Shown here: one piece after another, positions 57,548-64,000 of the stretch
Numbering within the stretch: position 1 is the stretch's first letter
Layout: each line of letters begins with the position of its first letter
NCBI RefSeq assembly: GCF_002018875.1
Contig: NZ_MVOL01000002.1
Span: 558,001 to 622,000 of the forward strand
Length of the DNA stretch: 64,000 nucleotides
Direction: 5' to 3'
Origin: Pseudomonas sp. MF4836
Lineage (GTDB): Bacteria > Pseudomonadota > Gammaproteobacteria > Pseudomonadales > Pseudomonadaceae
The notes under the pieces: generated by a model
Seen by the model: the letters and a program-made list of their open reading frames with translations, nothing else
What the model was told of the DNA's origin: nothing
Databases searched by the model: none
Position numbers and translations under genes: made by a program

Positions 57548-58447
57548 TCAGGCCGGTTGCGGCGAACGGCCGATGACGGTGGTCCAGCGTTCGCAGACAA
57601 TCACCCCGCCCAGGGTCAGAACGCCGCCCACCAGGTGGTACAGGGCCAATTGTTCGTGCAGCACCACGGCCGCGATCAGTGCGGTGACCAGCGGCAGCAG
57701 GTTGAAAAACTGCGTGGTGCGGCTCGGCCCCAGGCGCGACACGGCCTGCATCCAGGCCAGGGGCGCCAGCATCGAGGCCAGCAGGCAGGCATAGAGCACC
57801 AGAGGAATGTTGCGCAGGGTCGGGCCGACTTTCTCGGACAGCAGAAACAACGGCAACAGCACCAGCACCGCCACCAGCACCTGCAGGTACAGCAGCACCA
57901 GGGGCGGGATGCGCAGCTGCCATTTTTTCAGCAAGGTGCTGTAGATCGCGTAGGCCAGGGTGGCAATCAGCATCATCGCGTCGCCCAGGTTCACCCCATG
58001 TTGCAGCAGGGTCTCCAGGCTGCCGGCGGACACCACCACCAGCACCCCGGCAAATGACAGCAAGGCGCCGACCAGCGCGCCGGCGGTCAGGCGCTGGCCG
58101 AGGCTGATAATGGCCATGGCCAGCGACATCAGCGGCATCAGCGACAGGATGATCCCCATGTTGGTGGCCGACGTGCGGCTCGCGGCGAAGTAGGCCAGGC
58201 TCTGGTAAACCGCCATGCCCAGTACCCCGAGGATGAAAATCCGCCCCAGGTTCGGGCGGATCAGCGGCCAATGCTGCTTCACCGGCTTGAGCATGAACGG
58301 GGTGAACAGCAGCCCGGCCAGCAGCCAGCGGTAAAAGCCGATCTCCGCCGGGAAGATGGCGTCGGCCGCCAGTTTGGTGACCACGGTGTTGCCGGCCCAG
58401 ATCAGAATCGCCAGCAAGGGATAAGCGTATTGCATGAGAACAGCCAT
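57548..58447 (-). CDS. EamA/DMT-family exporter
   Basis: 299 residues, ten hydrophobic segments forming two EamA repeats (first beginning AILIWAGNTVVTKL, second in the LIATLAYAIYSTLLKKW half). Exports small metabolites; substrate unknown. Divergent from an AraC-type gene, a pairing often seen for regulated exporters. Start could also be the fifth codon (58435). Confidence 0.88.
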   Translation of the reverse strand: MAVLMQYAYPLLAILIWAGNTVVTKLAADAIFPAEIGFYRWLLAGLLFTPFMLKPVKQHWPLIRPNLGRIFILGVLGMAVYQSLAYFAASRTSATNMGIILSLMPLMSLAMAIISLGQRLTAGALVGALLSFAGVLVVVSAGSLETLLQHGVNLGDAMMLIATLAYAIYSTLLKKWQLRIPPLVLLYLQVLVAVLVLLPLFLLSEKVGPTLRNIPLVLYACLLASMLAPLAWMQAVSRLGPSRTTQFFNLLPLVTALIAAVVLHEQLALYHLVGGVLTLGGVIVCERWTTVIGRSPQPA

Positions 58448-58531
58448 AACGTTGATGAGGAGGGATTATCCGTCTGTCTGGATAAATGCTTATACTTCGA
58501 AACAGACAACCCGCCCTTGAATCCGGACAGC

Positions 58532-59320
58532 ATGAGCAAAAAACATATCGAGCTGCTGCCTTTCAGCGGCCTGCCGGCGCCGCTGTACTTTCGCCATGCG
58601 CACTTTCATGCCCACAGCCATGCCCTGGAGCATCGGCATCCCTGGGGTTGCCTGGAGTATTCGGCCCATGGCGTGCTGCACATGGAGATCGCAGGCAGCC
58701 GCTTCATGTCGCCGCCGCAGTTCGCCATCTGGGTGCCACCCCACACCGAGCACAGCTTCTACAGCCCGCAGCCGATCACCTACCGTGCCGTGTGCCTGGT
58801 GCCCGAGTTGTGCGAGGCGCTGCCGCAGCAGGGCTGTACCCTGGCCATCAGCGATATTCTCAAGGCCATCCTCAAGGACTTTGCCGTGCGCGACGTGCAG
58901 ATACCCGACGGCGCGGCTGACCAGCGCCTGGCCGAGGTGGTGCTGGATCAACTGCAACAGGCGCCGGTGCATGACTGCTATCTGCCCTACGCCAGCAGCC
59001 CGGCCTTGCTCGGGGTGCTGGAAGCCTTGCAGGCCGCGCCGGGGGACAACCGCCCGCTGGCCGACTGGGCCGGGCAGATCCATGTCAGCGAACGCACCTT
59101 GGCCCGGCAGTTTGTCCGGGAACTGGGGATGAGTTTTGGCGAGTGGCGCCAGCGCCTGCGCTTTTTGGCGTCGATCGAGGCCCTGGACAGTGCCCGCAGC
59201 GTCCAGGAAGTGGCATTCGACATGGGCTACAGCAGCGCTTCAGCTTTTATCGCGATGTTCCAGCGCCAGGCCGGCTGCACTCCCGAGCAATACCGGCGGA
59301 CCAGTTTGCAGAACAGGTGA
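58532..59320 (+). CDS. AraC-family regulator with cupin N-terminus
   Basis: 262 residues starting MSKKHIELLPFSGLPAPLYF; a longer upstream frame runs through the divergent gene and is rejected. N-terminal cupin sensor with His-rich motif RHAHFHAHSHALEHRHPWG, C-terminal double helix-turn-helix (SERTLARQFVRELGMSFGEW and VQEVAFDMGYSSASAFIAMF). It probably controls the facing DMT exporter. Confidence 0.9.
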   Translation: MSKKHIELLPFSGLPAPLYFRHAHFHAHSHALEHRHPWGCLEYSAHGVLHMEIAGSRFMSPPQFAIWVPPHTEHSFYSPQPITYRAVCLVPELCEALPQQGCTLAISDILKAILKDFAVRDVQIPDGAADQRLAEVVLDQLQQAPVHDCYLPYASSPALLGVLEALQAAPGDNRPLADWAGQIHVSERTLARQFVRELGMSFGEWRQRLRFLASIEALDSARSVQEVAFDMGYSSASAFIAMFQRQAGCTPEQYRRTSLQNR

Positions 59321-59391
59321 AGGTGTAACCGGGTTTGTCTACACTGCGCTGGAGGCCGTGCCGATCGGCGCGGTAACCAGGAGAAAACTCC

Positions 59392-59685
59392 ATGAAGATG
59401 CTGCGTATTCCGTTGTTGATGGTGGGCCTGTTGCTGTGTTCCCAGGGGTTTGCCGCAACGGCTGCCCAACAGGCCCAGCAGGACAAGATGAAGTCCTGCA
59501 ATGCCGACGCCACCACCAAGGCCCTCAAGGGTGATGAGCGCAAGGCCTTCATGAGCACCTGCCTGAAAGCCGCCAAGCCCACTCAGCAAGACAAGATGAA
59601 AACCTGCAACGCCGACGCCACCACCAAGGCCCTCAAGGGCGATGAGCGCAAAACCTTCATGAGCACCTGCCTCAAGAACAAGTAA
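59392..59685 (+). CDS. psiF: PsiF repeat family protein
   Basis: 97 residues with AGGAG before the ATG. Signal peptide ends SQGFA. The mature part is two nearly identical copies of a 33-residue PsiF repeat (QDKMKSCNADATTKALKGDE, then QDKMKTCNADATTKALKGDE), each with two Cys. In E. coli psiF is phosphate-starvation induced; the function is unknown. Confidence 0.9.
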   Translation: MKMLRIPLLMVGLLLCSQGFAATAAQQAQQDKMKSCNADATTKALKGDERKAFMSTCLKAAKPTQQDKMKTCNADATTKALKGDERKTFMSTCLKNK

Positions 59686-59874
59686 ATCCCCCCGGTTCAG
59701 GCCTCTGCTGTTGCCGCAGTCGGAGGCCTTGGCCGAGGTTCAAGTCCCTTCGCCAAATCCCTGCATCCCGACCTATCCCTTTGGTTATGATTCGGCGCCG
59801 TAGTGGCGCTTTGTCATTGTCTGCGATGAGGCGTGCGGGTCCCGCTCGCTCATTGCTCTACCCAGGAATACGCG

Positions 59875-60552
59875 GTGAAGAAAATCGTATGGATGCTGCT
59901 GCCCCTGTCGCTGCTGGGGTGTGATTTTCACGCCCGCAGTTCCGCCCCGACGCTCTGGAACGACGGCATCATGCTGGAGCAGAAAAAGGTGGCGGTGGAT
60001 GAACAGCACGCAAAAGTGATCATGCAGTCGACGAGTGTCAGCGCAGTGGAGTTTTCGGTTAGGCGCGAAAACGATCCGGACCCGCGTCCCGAAAAACTGG
60101 GCACCGCGTCCAAGCCTCTGGGCGGCAAGCTGGGGGCTTGGTTCGCCACCTTCGAGAGCGCCGTGCACAAGAACTTCCCCCAGCTTGAAATACCGGCGCA
60201 GCCGGGCCAGAAGTTGCAGGTGCTGGGCTATTGGGAAACCTCGGGCACTCAGCCGGCGCCGGGTTATGAGTATCAGAGCACAGTGCAGAAGGTGTACGAC
60301 CCGCAGAAGAACAAGTGGGAAGACAAGCCGGTGTCCATTCCCACCGTGCCGACCTCAAGCCATTGCGGGCCGTTGGGCAGCACCTTTGTGCCGGAGAAGC
60401 AAAAGGTCTACCTGGTGGAGTTCGCCAGGGTCGATAACGACACGGCTTGCCAGCAGCATGTCTATGACATCACCCAGCCCAATCAACGCATTCCGGTGGT
60501 GCTGATCGATGACATGCCCGGTTCGAGCATGCAGGCGTTTCATTCGCCTTAG
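59875..60552 (+). CDS. Putative lipoprotein, unknown function
   Basis: 225 residues from GTG 59875 (MKKIVWMLLPLSLLGCDFHA), with lipobox LLGC placing the Cys at residue 16; the longer frame from 59833 hides this signal. The mature body has no recognised domain and two further Cys (near the CGPLG and DTACQQH segments). Stands alone. Confidence 0.7.
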   Translation: MKKIVWMLLPLSLLGCDFHARSSAPTLWNDGIMLEQKKVAVDEQHAKVIMQSTSVSAVEFSVRRENDPDPRPEKLGTASKPLGGKLGAWFATFESAVHKNFPQLEIPAQPGQKLQVLGYWETSGTQPAPGYEYQSTVQKVYDPQKNKWEDKPVSIPTVPTSSHCGPLGSTFVPEKQKVYLVEFARVDNDTACQQHVYDITQPNQRIPVVLIDDMPGSSMQAFHSP

Positions 60553-60861
60553 AACGGGCGCCGAAGCAGGAGGTTTTTCAATAGGCCCGGCTATGAAAAG
60601 CCCACCAGCGAGAGCGGCAGGGCGCAATGGGTAGGGGAAAATCCGATGTGTCTATTTGGATACAAAACACCTCGTCCGGCGTGCTCCCAGCTGCTTTTTT
60701 TGCCGACGCACTAGTGGCAATAAGCCTTGTAGCCGCTCGTCGTATTTCTGTCATGTAACGGATTTAACGCCTTAATATCTTTTCCCTTCAAAAGCAGGTG
60801 CTGGATTACACCTGATAGGCGCTGCGGTTTTCTGCGTCGGTTATTCAAGGGAATTGAATGA
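60553..60861. other. Gap before the two-partner secretion genes
   Basis: 309 bases with no gene. A fragment CTTGTAGCCGCTCGTCG near 60726 looks like a decayed REP core. The stretch 60750-60830 is AT-richer and is the likely promoter site of tpsB. Confidence 0.45.
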
Positions 60862-62559
60862 ATGTCACGTTTTGGCATCACGCCTGTAGTAGCGTTTTGT
60901 GCTCTGTTCACTTCCATGCTCCAGGCTGCCCCGGTGCAGACCCCGGGCGATCGCGACCTGATTCGTGATCGCCAGCAGCAGTTGCTGCAAGAGCAGCAAA
61001 AACGTCTCGAAGAACTCCAGCAGCTGCCGGGTAAGTCCCTGCCGCCTGCACCCACCGAAAAAGCCGATGAACAGCGCTGCTTCACCATCAAGACCGTGGT
61101 GCTGGACGGTGCCGAACACTTGAGCTCCGGCGATCGTGACCGCTTGTTGGCGCCCTATCGCAACCAGTGCCTGTCGGTCGGCCAGATCAACACCCTGCTC
61201 AAAGCCATTACCCATCACTACCTGGAACGCGGGTATGTGACCACCCGTGCCTATCTGCCGGCCCAGGACCTTTCGACTGGTGAACTGAAGATCGTCGTGG
61301 TCGAAGGCCGCCTCGAGTCCCTGGACAGCTCGGCGCTGGCCAGTTCCCGGGAGTTGGCGATGACCTTTCCGGGGCAGGTGGGGGACGTGTTGAACCTGCG
61401 GGAACTGGAGCAACTGGTCGATCAGTTGACGCGCCTGCCTTCGCGCCAGGCCGAGCTTGAGCTGGCCCCCGGCGACGAGGTGGGCGGCAGCCGGGTCGGG
61501 CTCAAGGGTGAACGACTCAAGCCCTGGCGCGTCTCGGCGACCCGTAACAACGATGGCGATAAAACCACCGGCGAGCAGCAGATGGGCGTCGGTCTCGATT
61601 GGGACAGCCCGCTGGGCCTGGCCGACCAGTTGAGTTTGCGCGCCAATCAGGATGCGGTCAGTGATCGCTGGCGCCACTCCGACAACCAGAGCCTCTACTA
61701 CAGCCTGCCCTGGGGCTGGTGGACCCTCAGTTATTCCTACAGCCAGAGCTACTACCGGACCCGCAACGACGACGCCGGGTTTGCTGTCGAATTCGATGGC
61801 GTGAGCAAGAGCCAGCAACTGCGCGCCGAGCGTGTGCTGCACCGCGACAACCTGAGCAAGACCGGCATGAGCCTTGGCCTGAGCCAGTTGCATACGCGCA
61901 ATTACATCGATGACAACTTTATCGATGTGTCCAGCAACCGCATCACCGAAACCCAGTTGGGCTTCAACCACGGCCGGCGTATCGGCAGCGCCTTTGTCAA
62001 CGCCGATATCGGCTGGCAACAGGGCATCGGCGCCCTGGATGCCCAAGGCAGCGGCCACCCGCGCGGCAGCGAGCCCGTGGCCCGCTACAACAAATACACC
62101 CTGACCCTGAGCTACCTGCAGCCGTTTCGCCTGTGGGACGAGAACTTCAGCTTCGACAGCCTGGCCACTGGTCAGCGCAGCGAAGACGTGTTGTTCAGCC
62201 CGCAACGAATCAGCCTGGGCGGGGTCAGTTCAGTACGGGGCTTTCAAGACCAGAGCCTGTCCGGCGACAGCGGTGGCTACTGGCGCAACCAGTTGCGCTG
62301 GCGGCGCGCCGTGACCTGGCAGCCGCTGCTGCCTTTCGTGCATGAGTACGGGGCGGCCCTGGCCTATGACGTTGGCGTGATAAAGGGCGGGCGCTACAAC
62401 CCGGATGCCAAGGGGCGCATGACCGGCAATGCCCTGGAATTCAACGCCCGCGGCCAGTACCTGGCGGCTTCGGTCAGTTTTGCTCGATCCCTGGAGCGAC
62501 CCGGCCTGATCGAGAAACGAGAACATCCGGTGTATTTCCGCCTCGACATGTTCTTTTGA
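60862..62559 (+). CDS. Two-partner secretion TpsB transporter (ShlB/FhaC/HecB family)
   Basis: 565 residues. Signal peptide ends SMLQA, a Gln/Leu-rich helix (RQQQLLQEQQKRLEELQQL) forms the plug, then two POTRA domains (about residues 70-220) and a 16-strand barrel ending VYFRLDMFF. The L6-type motif GGVSSVRGFQDQSLSG is near residue 455. It exports the adjacent TpsA protein through the outer membrane; 34 bases separate the genes. Confidence 0.93.
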   Translation: MSRFGITPVVAFCALFTSMLQAAPVQTPGDRDLIRDRQQQLLQEQQKRLEELQQLPGKSLPPAPTEKADEQRCFTIKTVVLDGAEHLSSGDRDRLLAPYRNQCLSVGQINTLLKAITHHYLERGYVTTRAYLPAQDLSTGELKIVVVEGRLESLDSSALASSRELAMTFPGQVGDVLNLRELEQLVDQLTRLPSRQAELELAPGDEVGGSRVGLKGERLKPWRVSATRNNDGDKTTGEQQMGVGLDWDSPLGLADQLSLRANQDAVSDRWRHSDNQSLYYSLPWGWWTLSYSYSQSYYRTRNDDAGFAVEFDGVSKSQQLRAERVLHRDNLSKTGMSLGLSQLHTRNYIDDNFIDVSSNRITETQLGFNHGRRIGSAFVNADIGWQQGIGALDAQGSGHPRGSEPVARYNKYTLTLSYLQPFRLWDENFSFDSLATGQRSEDVLFSPQRISLGGVSSVRGFQDQSLSGDSGGYWRNQLRWRRAVTWQPLLPFVHEYGAALAYDVGVIKGGRYNPDAKGRMTGNALEFNARGQYLAASVSFARSLERPGLIEKREHPVYFRLDMFF

Positions 62560-62593
62560 TTTGACTCACTTTCAGTGAATGGATGATTGCCAC

Positions 62594-64000
62594 ATGGACG
62601 TTCGCAAGCCCTTTGCTCAATGCATTGCCCTATCACTGTCGGGCATCATTTTCCTGAACCCGATTGTCAGCGTCGCCGCCGGGCTGACGCTCGATCCCCA
62701 GGCGGGTGGCAATGCCACCATCGGCCAGGCAGGCAATGGCGTGCCGGTGGTCAATATCAATGGGACCAACGGCAGCGGGCTGTCCCACAACAAATTCAGC
62801 GAATACAACGTCGGCAGTAACGGCCTGATCCTCAACAACAGCGTCAATTCGGTGCAGAACACCCAGCTTGGCGGTTACATCCCGGGCAACGCGAACCTCA
62901 AGGGCCAGGCCGCGCAAGTCATCCTCAACGAAGTCACCGGCAGTAACCGCAGCACCCTCAAGGGCTACACCGAAGTCGCGGGCCAGGCGGCGCGGGTGAT
63001 AGTCGCCAACCCCCATGGCATCACCTGCAACGGCTGCGGCTTCATCAATACGCCGCGCGCCACCCTGACCACCGGCAAACCGGTGATCAATGGCCAGAAA
63101 CTCGATCATTTCCAGGTCGATGGCGGGGATATCTCCATCGAGGGCGCGGGGCTCAACGCCAGCAATATCGACCAGTTCGACCTCATCACCCGCAGCACCA
63201 AACTCAATGCCGACCTGTACGCGAAGAAGCTCAATGTCATCACCGGCCGCAACGATGTCGGCGCCGATGACCTGAGCGTCACCGCGCGTGCAGACGACGG
63301 CAGTGCCAAGCCGGAAATGGCCATCGACAGCTCGGCCCTGGGCGGTATGTACGCCGGGGCGATCCGTCTGGTGGGCACGGAAAAGGGCGTGGGGGTGAAC
63401 ATCTCCGGCGAAATGGCCGCCAGCACCGGCGACATCCAGATCGATGCCAGCGGCAAGGTAACCGTAGCCAGCATGGGCGCCAACCAGGCCATCGCCATCA
63501 AGGCCCAGAGCGTCGAGCTTCAGGGCCCGGCCTATGCGGGCACCGAGGCGCGGATCGACAGCCGCGGCGCCGTGACCGTCAGCAAGAGCCTCGCCGCGCG
63601 GGACAAAGTACAGGTCACCAGCGGCAGCCACATACGCAACAACGGCATCATCGAGGCGGGTGTCAACCCGGATAACACGCGCACCGCCACGGGCGATGTG
63701 ACCCTCGTCAGCCAGACCCTGAGCAACCAGGGCAATGTGCTGGCCAGCCGCACGCTCAACGTGAAGGCGCAACAGGCCGTCGAAAACAACAACGGCGTGA
63801 TACAGGGCGCCAAGGTGCAAGTGAGCACCGCGCGCCTGGTCAGCCAGGGCGAGCAGGCGCGGCTGCTTGCGCAGCACACCCTCACCCTCGACACCCCGGC
63901 CATCGTCAACCTCGGCGGGCTGATCCGCTTTGGTGACGGCCAGGCGGTCGACCTCAACCTTGCCAGCCTGGACAACACTGGCGGGCGGATCGAGGTTGCC
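62594..64000 (+). CDS. Filamentous hemagglutinin/CdiA-type TpsA exoprotein, N-terminal part
   Basis: 469 codons, open to the window end with no stop. Signal segment (FAQCIALSLSGIIFLNPIVS), then the TPS secretion domain from about residue 30 with the motif NPHGITCNGCGF at 139-150. From about residue 200, beta-helix repeats begin. The N-terminus resembles Pseudomonas CdiA/hemagglutinin proteins, but the toxin end, if present, is outside the window, so contact inhibition or adhesion cannot be told apart. Confidence 0.9.
   Translation, partial: MDVRKPFAQCIALSLSGIIFLNPIVSVAAGLTLDPQAGGNATIGQAGNGVPVVNINGTNGSGLSHNKFSEYNVGSNGLILNNSVNSVQNTQLGGYIPGNANLKGQAAQVILNEVTGSNRSTLKGYTEVAGQAARVIVANPHGITCNGCGFINTPRATLTTGKPVINGQKLDHFQVDGGDISIEGAGLNASNIDQFDLITRSTKLNADLYAKKLNVITGRNDVGADDLSVTARADDGSAKPEMAIDSSALGGMYAGAIRLVGTEKGVGVNISGEMAASTGDIQIDASGKVTVASMGANQAIAIKAQSVELQGPAYAGTEARIDSRGAVTVSKSLAARDKVQVTSGSHIRNNGIIEAGVNPDNTRTATGDVTLVSQTLSNQGNVLASRTLNVKAQQAVENNNGVIQGAKVQVSTARLVSQGEQARLLAQHTLTLDTPAIVNLGGLIRFGDGQAVDLNLASLDNTGGRIEVA

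Overview
The window is from a Pseudomonas chromosome, most likely the P. fluorescens group. The evidence is high GC with strong G/C third-position preference, GTGGGAGGGGGC-type REPIN repeats, and block-wise synteny with P. aeruginosa: purA / tRNA-Leu / rnr / rlmB / rpsF / rpsR / DUF2232 / rplI / dnaB, then azu / LOG / nadE / pncB, then lysR / liv, then ureEFG-hupE / desT. Species and strain cannot be fixed from the sequence alone.

Layout. 1-2119: the 3' end of purA and a chemoreceptor. 2181-10745: an iron/heme acquisition block set between the chemoreceptor and tRNA-Leu. It holds fbpAB (minus strand) and, divergently, a TonB-dependent receptor, a small secreted TbpB-barrel protein resembling hemophilin, and a Slam (DUF560) outer-membrane exporter, i.e. 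a complete type XI secretion (T11SS) hemophore system. Two Fur-box-like sites lie in the divergent region. 10829-11166: two tandem tRNA-Leu(CAG) genes, each with its own promoter and terminator. 11390-18673: rnr-rlmB, then rpsF-rpsR-DUF2232-rplI and dnaB. 18814-22714: a YgiQ-type radical SAM protein and an overlapping pair that looks like a membrane-active toxin with a membrane partner. 22885-29624: a three-gene transglutaminase / ATP-grasp / alpha-E cluster behind a sigma54-type promoter. 29804-34650: small proteins, LOG, azurin (ANR box) and NAD salvage genes, and a LysR regulator. 34829-43394: pipecolate/lysine catabolism (amaB, amaA) and a sigma54-preceded liv-type branched-chain amino acid ABC transporter. 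43395-44324: a 930-base gene-free stretch with three perfect DnaA boxes plus near matches. 44325-50895: SDR, CDF-like protein, AGE-family epimerase, the urease accessory operon ureEFG-hupE with sigma54 and NtrC-like signals, and desT. 51063-51572: a secreted protein of nine 14-residue repeats. 51961-60552: AsmA, a ferritin-like protein, LysR/azoreductase, lipase, DMT exporter/AraC, PsiF and a lipoprotein. 60862-64000: a TpsB/TpsA two-partner secretion pair, with TpsA running off the end.

How the genes work together. Iron and heme capture is concentrated in one putatively Fur-controlled block. Nitrogen scavenging is a second theme: sigma54-type promoters precede the transglutaminase/ATP-grasp cluster, the liv transporter and the urease accessory genes, with NtrC-like sites near the last two. 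The ribosomal and replication genes (rpsF to dnaB) form the conserved backbone. The most notable system is the Pseudomonas T11SS hemophore locus at 5158-10745.
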